A stretch of 64,000 bases of DNA from Segatella copri. Its GTDB lineage: Bacteria; Bacteroidota; Bacteroidia; Bacteroidales; Bacteroidaceae. Positions within the stretch are counted from its first letter, which is position 1; the number at the start of each line of letters is the position of its first letter. The stretch covers positions 812,501-876,500 of the forward strand of contig NZ_CP137557.1 in assembly GCF_019249655.2 (NCBI RefSeq), given 5' to 3'. The translations under genes were made by a program, and so were the position numbers. Below the pieces are notes generated by a model. It was not told the origin of the DNA and did not search any database. It saw only the letters and a program-made list of their open reading frames with translations. Below, in pieces: positions 23,201-30,426 of the stretch.

Positions 23201-25035
23201 GAGGAGGTTTCTGATGATAGCTCGGTATCGCCATTATACCACTTGTAAGTGATATTCAATCCCAACTCTTTATTGCTGTATTTCTCTTCTGTATCGTTGG
23301 TTACAGTCACGGTATAGGTATTTCCGCTGGTTGCGAGAGATGCATTTACGTGAATCGCCTTCACCAGCACGGCATTGGTGCGTGCACCACCTCCAATGGC
23401 ATAAACACTCTGGTCGTAATCCTGACGAGGCAAGATGAATGTATTGCTGGTTTCTGTATTCACTTTCTTCCATTCTCCTTTCTCATCAGTAGCATACCAG
23501 TCGTATGTCTCTTTTGATTCTACTCCTGCTTCAGTCAATACGGTCAGCTCGTCTGTTTCTGCACGTTTGAAACTCAGATGGACGGAACTGAAAGAAAACT
23601 GTGATGGAGTAGAAGAATACGTCCAGGTTTTCTTTTCCAGTTGATAGGTATTGATGAAATTATTGTTGATATCCGTAAAATCTTTGCCAAAGTCAGCTGT
23701 TTCCTTGCTGTTACCATCTGAGTAGGTGTTTGTTCCTACTGCAGAAGTGTAGAACCAGGTATTGATGGTAGCACCATATTGGGTCTGGTATGTTTTCTGA
23801 TAGGTTGGACCATAAAAAGCTACAACGCTACCCGTGCTGCCTGTCTTATTGGTAACCATATTCTTACCATGTACATAGATGTTGGTAGGCATGATGTTCT
23901 TCTTGCTATTACCCCAACGAGTTGCACAACCGATGGCACCGGCAACCGTTACACTTCCCGGTTTCTTAAGCGTGGCATTCTTATGTATATTGATTTCCGT
24001 ATCAGAAGAAAGATTGAAGATTCTATAATTTTGATTGTTCAGATAACCGATGATTCCGCCAATTCGACAGACATTGGCTGCTGTGTATTTTTCTTCGTGG
24101 TCGGTTATTTTTGATTTTCGGATGATGATGTTGCTCACTTCTGCATAATCAACCAGGTCGCTGGCTACGATACCGATTTTTACCGTACCCGTTCCGGTAG
24201 GAAGTTTATCCTTTTGGGTTTCCAGACTTGCATTCTCGATAATCAGGTTGGTAACCGTGGCATAGTGGTTCTCGTCTTTTCCCTTCAATCTTGAGAAAAG
24301 ACCCCACGATGCCTCTTTAGTACCATTGGTGGTCCAGTATATCTTCATGTTGCTGATGGTCTTTCCGTCGCCATCAAATGTTCCTCCAAAGAAGCCGGCA
24401 TTGGTATCGTTCAAGGTTCCGATAGGCATCCAGATACCTTTGTTCAGGTTGATATCTGAGGATAACAGGAAGTAATTGCCGGAATACATAGTTTGGGATT
24501 TTCCGTTGGTCACATCATGTGCCAGCTTCGCCAGTTCCAGGTCAGTGCTGATGATGTAAGGGTCTTCTTTTGAACCCTTTCCTTTAAAATCTTCTTCGGA
24601 ATAGAATTTCACTTTGGTATTGTTCTCGCCGTTGTATTCCTTGCCGTAAACCTTCGGCTCCACATCGTCGAGGCTTACGGTTTGTGTGGTATTATCTGCA
24701 TCGGTATACGATACTTCTATCTTTAGGGTTTCCTGACTCAGGTTCAGGGTCAACATTCTGCTGTCTGCTGATACCTTTTTACCATCAGCATCAGTCACTT
24801 CCTTCACATTTTCCTTTTCATCTGCCTTAACCTTAACCGTCCAGGTACACGTTATGCCCTCCGGTATCTTATCCTGAGGGATGGTAAACGAGATGGTTCC
24901 TTCCTTAAAATTGCAAGTTTCCTGAATATCTTTCTTGCTGAGGCTCTGTGCCCATACTGCCTGGATGCTCATCAGCCAGAAGGCGAGGAGCATCATCAGG
25001 TTTCTGCGTATGATATTTGTAGAATGTATGATCAT
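20254..25035 (-). CDS. Giant glycine-triad repeat adhesin, N-terminal fragment truncated by IS insertion
   Basis: True start ATG at 25035, giving a signal peptide with the hydrophobic stretch LMMLLAFWLMSIQAVWAQS. Upstream in-frame codons overlap the preceding fimbrillin gene and are not coding. 1572 host codons are followed by 21 IS-derived residues and a stop at 20254. After an Ig-like N-terminal region, GLUG-like motifs appear (GTFDGDGKTISNMKI). Next comes a VYLSPTSGDD..SG motif typical of parallel beta-helix proteins, and then GGG turns (GGSGYM, GGRGTY, GGGYGVAD, GGGDMAVV, GGKGRKRR, GGGNYAQVDG, GGGMGN, GGGNLACNV). The gene starts 26 bp after fimbrillin 3. The intact ancestor would be about 4986 residues. 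The truncated product could still be exported but lacks the C-terminal tail. No close family name is recognised. Confidence 0.85.
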   Translation of the reverse strand: MIIHSTNIIRRNLMMLLAFWLMSIQAVWAQSLSKKDIQETCNFKEGTISFTIPQDKIPEGITCTWTVKVKADEKENVKEVTDADGKKVSADSRMLTLNLSQETLKIEVSYTDADNTTQTVSLDDVEPKVYGKEYNGENNTKVKFYSEEDFKGKGSKEDPYIISTDLELAKLAHDVTNGKSQTMYSGNYFLLSSDINLNKGIWMPIGTLNDTNAGFFGGTFDGDGKTISNMKIYWTTNGTKEASWGLFSRLKGKDENHYATVTNLIIENASLETQKDKLPTGTGTVKIGIVASDLVDYAEVSNIIIRKSKITDHEEKYTAANVCRIGGIIGYLNNQNYRIFNLSSDTEINIHKNATLKKPGSVTVAGAIGCATRWGNSKKNIMPTNIYVHGKNMVTNKTGSTGSVVAFYGPTYQKTYQTQYGATINTWFYTSAVGTNTYSDGNSKETADFGKDFTDINNNFINTYQLEKKTWTYSSTPSQFSFSSVHLSFKRAETDELTVLTEAGVESKETYDWYATDEKGEWKKVNTETSNTFILPRQDYDQSVYAIGGGARTNAVLVKAIHVNASLATSGNTYTVTVTNDTEEKYSNKELGLNITYKWYNGDTELSSETSSSFKRPSTASYNDKYSCHILVTSGGKTFLDTRVSATTVVYLSPTSGDDNNNSGYTKEEPMKTWKGAYSKLSKAGSWDENIIVLMGESSKEVTNNTINGFNITNNNTGGNILTKEKWDNAQKNSPLFRNVTITGEYGDYKGGGSIEITSLDKGLPLWGDTRFENITFKNTSPGGSSYKNIFCQYNNLEMGKGIKMEGFKDNAINYGTIDGAVTTPMQIFGGFSNDGRFYPLNNKKNIEAFETSMPHGKEGFSITIKSGFYSAICVGGRQTIAQDTIGNQLNGVMGTPNLPIKCTITMDIDREWNDKYNDNQKLKSDYDAGIILAGNHEGAMYADVDIIIKSGKVARIVNGTLGAERPFTLKYGNKTYNVPMNTFMGRANILLDPASSEYKDKDKFKDNDRVVVTELYGGSMGRGHAGNITINNPFYGYSAITINGGTFKILPESNTEKEKILCGIFGAGAGGMNGIGYGKDDAKTHTPDQSIAYWNDTKDVMLYGPYSVAKSNLVSYRCYNAGDYTYAYVDPLKTNTQIIINDGIFGSKDKDGEIDGIYAGGSGYMSPGLWTSSSAIPSKTGGNVYGSEGETAAVSLTINGGTFYCKNGIFAGGRGTYWYYSKNPYGAKEGKGQASDYTALGQTYGNVALNIYGGTFHCPIFGGGYGVADARLYGTVNDISTLLEMARIYGKSNVTIYGGTFYQNIYGGGDMAVVENIKKYANNTIIRKDATNVIIGDKANILGSVFAGGKGRKRRLTSPIATTPVSTDGFTQLPDSVGKVIGNTNVTFTGSSQQAPSIYGDIYGGGNYAQVDGSTNVNIFAANFAGQIFGGGMGNIKDESGTELTDTKKFTSADISGDTNVNLAQDMGGQEEGDDGKPKDSFSINVIWNKIWDEKKGIIKWTKENDTLFYGSDTPDGDPHFLNPHNIYGGGNLACNVKGVATVEVLKGMTPFDLLNTKEWKESYDDNNFPSPSENGRFGVYHRGQNRYHDST

Positions 25036-25061
25036 TTTTTTCTGTAATATTTTCTTGTCCG

Positions 25062-26258
25062 TTAATCTATCAGCAGATATCCCGTGTAGGCATCCTGGTC
25101 GCTCATCACGTAGAGATAACGGGGTTGGATAAGGATGCGGATGGAATTGATGGTGGCAGTAGAGCCAGTATTGATATTGCTGAAATTGTCCTTGTTCAGG
25201 AGAATGGAGGATGTCACATTCTCTCGGGTGATAAGGGTTTTGCCATCCTGCGTCGTCATCTTTACATCGTAGGTTACGTTGATGGATGGCTGGAAGGTGG
25301 CAAGGGGGATGGTGTAGAAGATGTCGCCCCATGACTGATATTCCGTAGATGAGATTTCCAGAGACGGAGATGATTGGTTTTCAGAAGATGATGTATTTTG
25401 ATAAGGGATGCTGACGGGAGCATCCTTCGTATAGGTTCTTGTGGCGATGTCCTTCCATATTATCTTGCCGGCTGTCCATTTCTTTGTGTTGGTACTGTAG
25501 GTGAACGCTCGGGTGATGGTGCCGCTGATAGGAATCTCGCCCGTGATATTCACGCTTTTGATATGAAACTGGCGGATGGCTCCCATCGTAGGGTCGAGTT
25601 TAAAGAGAAGTTTATAGCCAATCAGCGTCTGGTCAAACTTGAACTTCACGGTATGTTCAAACGAGAGTTTTTCATCCTGATCCGATTTCACTGTTCTATG
25701 CTCAGGAAGGGCACAGATGATAGGCGCATTTTTAGCATCGATGAGGAAAGGGGAATTGGATGAAGAGGTTGATGGGGCGTAAGGAACGGAGAGGGTATAG
25801 GTGTCGGTATTGCTATCGGCATCGGTGCTGATAGCAATGCTGCTTCCTGTTCCCTCCTGATAAGGCATGTAGGCGAAGAAATCGAAATGGCGGGCATCCG
25901 TGAAGTCTTCCCATTTCTTCGGATCGCTATATCCCCAGGCATTCTGACTGCTGTCGTAGCTTACCAACAGGTTATTGAAGATAGAAGTTCCTGCATCTCC
26001 CAGCTGTTTGGTAACATAGTGATATCCCCATACGCCCATCTGTCCGGGGTGTAGGGTAGGGTCGTATTTCTCGTACTCGTTGGCACGGGTTTCTGCATTC
26101 TGGCTTTTTGCCTTTTGGTTTTCTACTTTCTGGGTTTCTACGGTGAAGGTGATTTCATCGTACTGGTCGGAATGCTGTACGGACATATTGCTGCTGTCGC
26201 AGGCGCTGAGGCTTGCGAGAATGGCAAACTGGCTGAGGATATATTTCAGTTTCTTCAT
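25062..26258 (-). CDS. Fimbrillin-family lipoprotein 3, 398 aa
   Basis: Lipoprotein signal with lipobox LSAC (Cys20), then a Thr/Arg-Ala site (TRAN, Arg58) and a fimbrillin-like body with GVWGYH and FFAYMPY strands. This is the usual build of Bacteroidales type V pilus subunits: secreted as a lipoprotein, cut after an arginine and polymerised by strand exchange at the outer membrane. It is the last of three fimbrillin-like genes and lies directly before the giant adhesin (26-bp gap). It is therefore a candidate accessory or tip subunit, not the main shaft. Confidence 0.8.
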   Translation of the reverse strand: MKKLKYILSQFAILASLSACDSSNMSVQHSDQYDEITFTVETQKVENQKAKSQNAETRANEYEKYDPTLHPGQMGVWGYHYVTKQLGDAGTSIFNNLLVSYDSSQNAWGYSDPKKWEDFTDARHFDFFAYMPYQEGTGSSIAISTDADSNTDTYTLSVPYAPSTSSSNSPFLIDAKNAPIICALPEHRTVKSDQDEKLSFEHTVKFKFDQTLIGYKLLFKLDPTMGAIRQFHIKSVNITGEIPISGTITRAFTYSTNTKKWTAGKIIWKDIATRTYTKDAPVSIPYQNTSSSENQSSPSLEISSTEYQSWGDIFYTIPLATFQPSINVTYDVKMTTQDGKTLITRENVTSSILLNKDNFSNINTGSTATINSIRILIQPRYLYVMSDQDAYTGYLLID

Positions 26259-26371
26259 ATATTTCTATTTCTTCGTTTTGTTGAGGAATTAGTAGAAGCC
26301 TGCTTTGCTGAGGCTGGCTTTGCTGTGACCTGCTTTGCTGATGCTGTTTTAGGCGCATTTACTAGCGGCTT

Positions 26372-27529
26372 TTACCAGTCGCCGGTACCAGTGCCGTTGT
26401 TGTCGATATTGGAATTTTTGTTCCATTGCTCCACCTCTACTTCGGCGAAGGTGATGCTGGAAGTGGTTTCCGAAACCTTAAAGATGTAGGTATATTGAAA
26501 GCCTGCCTTCCATTGCATGTATTCGCTGCCGACTGTGGCGGAGACTTGATTTCCTTCTATTTTGGCGGAGAGGATATAATTGCCTTGTTGGTAATGGGCG
26601 ATATCCATGGGTGGCATGAAATACCATTTCTGGCGAATCTCGGTTTGATGGTTCTTGTCGGTATCTTCCTCGTAAGGGATGGTGAGTTCGATAATGCCAG
26701 ATTGGGTTGTTTTCCAGGTTTTGGAAACATCAGTGCTGGTTTCTGAAAGGGGATAGGTGGCAATGATATTTCCTGCAACAGGGGTTTTAGCTTCTGCTGA
26801 ACCTGACCATTGGAAATTGCCATTGCCAGTTGGTTTCCATCGTTCATCCCGGAAGGAGATTTCTGTGATGGAAGCAATCTGTTTATCGTTGTATTTGAAT
26901 TTGAATCTTACCTTGGCGATAAGGGGTACGAAAGTAAGTTTCACCTGGTCTCCGATTTTCGGGATACAGAGATTCGAGATATAAGGGGTAGAGGTAAGGG
27001 TGGCGTTGGAGTTGAATTCGTAAGGGATGGTGATGGAATGCGAATTGGTATTCGTGTTCTCGCTGGCGGTTACGTCGTGGGCAGTAGCAGGAGCATAAGC
27101 CCAGAAGCGATATTGAAGGGCGGAATAATCCCAGTATTTGATGGTTTGTTTGAGATTGAGGGAAACGTTATATTTCCCGATATACTCCCAGTCATTGGAT
27201 GAAGTATTCCAATCAACCAAATACCCGTCCATCACTTTTTGGATAGAAGAATTGGTGCTTCCATCGTTGTTTGAACCTCCATTTTCATTTGAACCTCCAT
27301 CTATGTTTTTGGCCTTGTATCCCCAAACTTTAAAGGAAGAAAAAAGACTTTCCAATCCCGTTTCCCCTTCTCCTGCACGAGAACTCGCATCCTGCCACGA
27401 TCCGCTATTTCCGCCAAAAGAAATCCCCACTTGCTGAGGCTCTGGTATAAACGGGTCGTCCTGCCCCGAAGAGGAGCAGGACAACAGGCATAAAGCCATA
27501 AAGAATATGAATATAATGTGTTTAAACAT
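26372..27529 (-). CDS. Fimbrillin-family lipoprotein 2, 385 aa
   Basis: Signal peptide with lipobox LLSC (Cys18), a Ser-Arg-Ala-Gly site (Arg51), then KVWGYKAKN and YRFWAYAPA segments like those in the neighbouring subunits. The C-terminal half holds the FQYTYIFKVSETT strand also seen in fimbrillin 1 (HSYTYIFKISVNT). It is separated from fimbrillin 1 by a 320-bp gap almost filled by a palindrome, and from fimbrillin 3 by 113 bp containing short GCTTTGCTG-type repeats. Likely a minor pilin. The divergence among the three subunits argues against simple recent duplication. Confidence 0.8.
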   Translation of the reverse strand: MFKHIIFIFFMALCLLSCSSSGQDDPFIPEPQQVGISFGGNSGSWQDASSRAGEGETGLESLFSSFKVWGYKAKNIDGGSNENGGSNNDGSTNSSIQKVMDGYLVDWNTSSNDWEYIGKYNVSLNLKQTIKYWDYSALQYRFWAYAPATAHDVTASENTNTNSHSITIPYEFNSNATLTSTPYISNLCIPKIGDQVKLTFVPLIAKVRFKFKYNDKQIASITEISFRDERWKPTGNGNFQWSGSAEAKTPVAGNIIATYPLSETSTDVSKTWKTTQSGIIELTIPYEEDTDKNHQTEIRQKWYFMPPMDIAHYQQGNYILSAKIEGNQVSATVGSEYMQWKAGFQYTYIFKVSETTSSITFAEVEVEQWNKNSNIDNNGTGTGDW

Positions 27530-27557
27530 TCATTGAATGATAAATTCTAATTGATTC

Positions 27558-27835
27558 AAGTTTCGCAAGTAACCTCCGGTCCCCGAAGGGGGCCAACTTT
27601 CAATAACCGCTGGTGGAATGACCGAAGGTCATGGAACCTGCGGACAAACTAATAGTAGGGAGAAAGCGTCCCCAAAGGGGGCGAACCACATCCAGTCTTG
27701 CTCCTGTTCGCCCCCTTTGGGGACGATAAGAGAGTATCTGTGACTATCCGCAGGTTCCATTCCCTTCGGTCATTCCACCCGCGGTTATTCACATTCGCCC
27801 CCTTCGGGGACGGTAGAATGCTACTTGCGAAACTT
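27558..27835. repeat. 278-bp near-perfect palindrome between fimbrillin genes (MITE-like or attenuator)
   Basis: The outer 14 bp are exactly inverted (AAGTTTCGCAAGTA with TACTTGCGAAACTT). Further nested arms also pair: a GTCCCCGAAGGGGGC block, a 43-bp AATAACCGC...ACCTGCGGA block and a 20-bp CGTCCCCAAAGGGGGCGAAC block, around a central loop of about 19 nt. Several arms are small hairpins in themselves (ATGACCGAAGGTCAT). The 8-bp sequence TAATTGAT occurs on both sides (27548-27555 and 27839-27846), within 2-3 bp of the arms, which suggests a target-site duplication. No ORF is present. Confidence 0.9.
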
Positions 27836-27849
27836 CAGTAATTGATATG

Positions 27850-29139
27850 TTATTGCTGGCCGGCGGTGGTGCTATCTGGCTTCTTAAATTCTTCTTCATC
27901 AAAATCTTTAGATTCTGTGAAGTCTTCTACAACCGCATCGAAAGTAATAGGGTAGAGACCAACTGTAGAACCTTCTCCTCCGGTAGTACCATTTGTATTT
28001 ACCGAAATCTTAAAGATGTAGGTGTAAGAATGATTAATCTCCCAATTAATTTTGTCTTTTCCTACAGATACAGTTGCGCCTTTCACATCAATCGTTTCAT
28101 TTGAACCATCTGTTGAGGTCAGCTGATAGTCTACCTTGATTTGCATATCTTTGGTTGCTTCCTGAGGTAAGAAACATGTAAAAGCCTTATCGCTCTTGTC
28201 GTAGGTAGCGGTCTCTTTTGTTGTGCCAAGGTTATTGTTAAGCAAGTTGCTGCCAAGTACAAGCGTTGTTGCTTTTGTTGCAGCACGACCAGTTGTTGGA
28301 ATTTCCAATTTTGGAGTTCCTGTATTATCGTAAGATACTGTATATTCTTGACCATCTATTGCTAATGCAGTATTCTCTGCATTGGCTGCGAATTTATCGG
28401 TATGTTCTGTTTTCTGATCATCACCTGTATAGAACTTTGTGATTTTTACATTATATCCAGGGATGGTGGTATACATACCTACACGTACCTTTGCAATGAT
28501 GTTACGGAAGGTAAACTTAACAGCTTTCTGATAATCTGATGTGGATACTTCCTTTTTGTCAGAGAAATACAATTTATCTACATCGGCTCCTTCCTTTAAT
28601 GTGATTTTGTAGGTATCATTCTTCTTCTCAATTTGGATTTTAGGATCAGTACCATTTAAATCTGTTGAAGGTGCAGAAAATGCAGTAAAAGTGTAGCTTT
28701 TTGCACTATAATCCCAGAACTTAAGGCCCTGTTTTGTATTATAGGCATCTTTAATGGCTGTTGTATAGTTATAGGTGGTATTTCCATCACCTGCATCGTT
28801 AGAGTTATTCAAATCAGAATATTGCCATGCTTTTGTATTCGGAGTAGTTCCTGTTTGATCAATATATTTCACCAAATAGTTATTATACACCAATTTGTTC
28901 TCGCTATTTATATTCTTGGTTCCATATACCCAAAAGCGACTGCCAAGGGCAGAAGCTGCATCTGCGTTCTCCTTATTTGCACGACTCATTTTTCCCGCTT
29001 CACCACTGAAGCTAATCTCCTTGCTATTTACGGCACTAGGGTTGTTTCCTGGAACTTCGCCAAGGAAATCATCATTTGCGCAGCTGGCTAATGCCAAGGC
29101 TGCAATCGCTGAAACAAAATAATATTTCTTCATATTCAT
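27850..29139 (-). CDS. Fimbrillin-family lipoprotein 1, probable major subunit, 429 aa
   Basis: Lipobox LASC (Cys20) after a short signal peptide (start ATG at 29139, or a second ATG six bases inside). A conserved SRAN site at Arg53 fits arginine-specific maturation of type V pilins. The body has SRFWVYGTK and LKFWDYSAKSYTFTAF strands, and the C-terminal region is rich in Asp/Glu. It is the first fimbrillin after the DUF5119 gene (95-bp gap with two ATATTCTCGTAT repeats) and lies just upstream of the large palindrome. That position suggests it is the most strongly expressed subunit; this is inference. Confidence 0.85.
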   Translation of the reverse strand: MNMKKYYFVSAIAALALASCANDDFLGEVPGNNPSAVNSKEISFSGEAGKMSRANKENADAASALGSRFWVYGTKNINSENKLVYNNYLVKYIDQTGTTPNTKAWQYSDLNNSNDAGDGNTTYNYTTAIKDAYNTKQGLKFWDYSAKSYTFTAFSAPSTDLNGTDPKIQIEKKNDTYKITLKEGADVDKLYFSDKKEVSTSDYQKAVKFTFRNIIAKVRVGMYTTIPGYNVKITKFYTGDDQKTEHTDKFAANAENTALAIDGQEYTVSYDNTGTPKLEIPTTGRAATKATTLVLGSNLLNNNLGTTKETATYDKSDKAFTCFLPQEATKDMQIKVDYQLTSTDGSNETIDVKGATVSVGKDKINWEINHSYTYIFKISVNTNGTTGGEGSTVGLYPITFDAVVEDFTESKDFDEEEFKKPDSTTAGQQ

Positions 29140-29234
29140 GTAATTTTTTAATTTTATATTCTCGTATAATTTATATTCTCGTATTATATCCTGAAAAGCT
29201 TGTTACGCTTCATTATTACATATCAAAATCATTC

Positions 29235-30422
29235 CTACATGTCAAACTCCCATTGCTTCTCCTCGAAATCCTTTACCACGGCATCGAAGCCGGAACCGCC
29301 GGGGCGGTTGGGTACTGGAATCGTGTCCATATCGAGGTCGATGGTGATGACTCCGCCACGGAACAGCTTTCTTACCTGGTCGGTTACGTCGAAGACAAAC
29401 GTTGAGTCCTTGCCATTGTTGAACTGCATCGACAGATCGAAATAATGACGGTTGTTCAGGTCGGCAGTACCCACCTGCTTGAGTGACTCCTTGTAGGCTC
29501 GGGTGTCGAGGCGGCTCGGGTTGACTTTCGGGATGCCGAAGGTGAGCACCTTGCCTCCGATGATATCTACCTGGGTGCCATCCTGAAGGGCTAGATCCTT
29601 CTTCATTCGCATACTGAAGTTCACCGTGATGGCATCGGAACCCGTCACGCCCGTGTTGAGCGTTACCGAACGAGCCATGCCGCTGAGGTTTGCGTTGCCG
29701 TCGATGGAGGTGATGATGCGACCATTGCGGTTGTTGTGGCGCAATATCACCTGCACCAGGTAGATATATGTCATGGGTTGCAGCTTCATGTCGAGCTTCT
29801 TCACCCACACGTTACGGTCGGCATCGAAGTCAAATCCGTCGAGGTTCTTGTTGATCTCGATGGCACTCTCGTATCCGGCAAACAGTTCCTCTGGCTGATA
29901 GAAGGAGTGAGAGAAGCGGGTGCTGTAATGGGGAGCTGACATCATTGTCTCACCTGTGTTGGCAGTCACCTCGTCGTAGGAGGTGGATTCGTCGATGCGA
30001 ATGCTCTGTATGCCGTCGGGTGGATCGATGTAGTTCCATGCCAGGATGTCCCAGTAGCCATAGTCGTAGTTGGCCGTGAGGTCTTTGCCTGTGATGGTAT
30101 GCTTATAGGGAGCGTCGTGTGGACCGTTGGGCGTGAAGCCCGTGTAGTAGCGGCGAATCTCAAAGGCATCAGGCTCGGTATAGCCCAACTTGCCGAAGAG
30201 TTCCACGTCGGTGGCATCCCATTTGTATTTCCATTCTGCCTTCCAGTCGTACGTTACGTCGTACTCGAGCTGGTAGTTCCAGATGGCCTGCAGCTCCACG
30301 TCGATGTTGGGCAGGTCCATGGTGGCATCCTTGCCGTCCTCGTGCAGATAGAGCATCGGGTCGCGCTGGCAGCTGATCATTGCCACACAGCAGAGTACAA
30401 AGAACAATTGTAAGTATCGCAT
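29235..30422 (-). CDS. DUF5119-family lipoprotein, fimbrial operon component, 395 aa
   Basis: Signal peptide with lipobox MISC (Cys18) followed by QRD. The body is beta-rich, with WNYQLEYDVTYDW near the N terminus and a FDAVVKDF segment near the C terminus. I place it in DUF5119, proteins usually encoded beside DUF3575 and fimbrillin genes in Bacteroidales and thought to take part in anchoring or assembling fimbriae. It begins 4 bp after the DUF3575 gene ends, so the two are almost certainly translationally coupled. Exact role unproven. Confidence 0.75.
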   Translation of the reverse strand: MRYLQLFFVLCCVAMISCQRDPMLYLHEDGKDATMDLPNIDVELQAIWNYQLEYDVTYDWKAEWKYKWDATDVELFGKLGYTEPDAFEIRRYYTGFTPNGPHDAPYKHTITGKDLTANYDYGYWDILAWNYIDPPDGIQSIRIDESTSYDEVTANTGETMMSAPHYSTRFSHSFYQPEELFAGYESAIEINKNLDGFDFDADRNVWVKKLDMKLQPMTYIYLVQVILRHNNRNGRIITSIDGNANLSGMARSVTLNTGVTGSDAITVNFSMRMKKDLALQDGTQVDIIGGKVLTFGIPKVNPSRLDTRAYKESLKQVGTADLNNRHYFDLSMQFNNGKDSTFVFDVTDQVRKLFRGGVITIDLDMDTIPVPNRPGGSGFDAVVKDFEEKQWEFDM

Positions 30423-30426
30423 CGTC

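Noticed and set aside
25036..25332. Earlier start of the giant adhesin at 25332
   Set aside because: The first 99 residues would overlap the fimbrillin 3 coding region in another frame and hide the signal peptide; the ATG at 25035 gives a proper signal peptide and a 26-bp gap.
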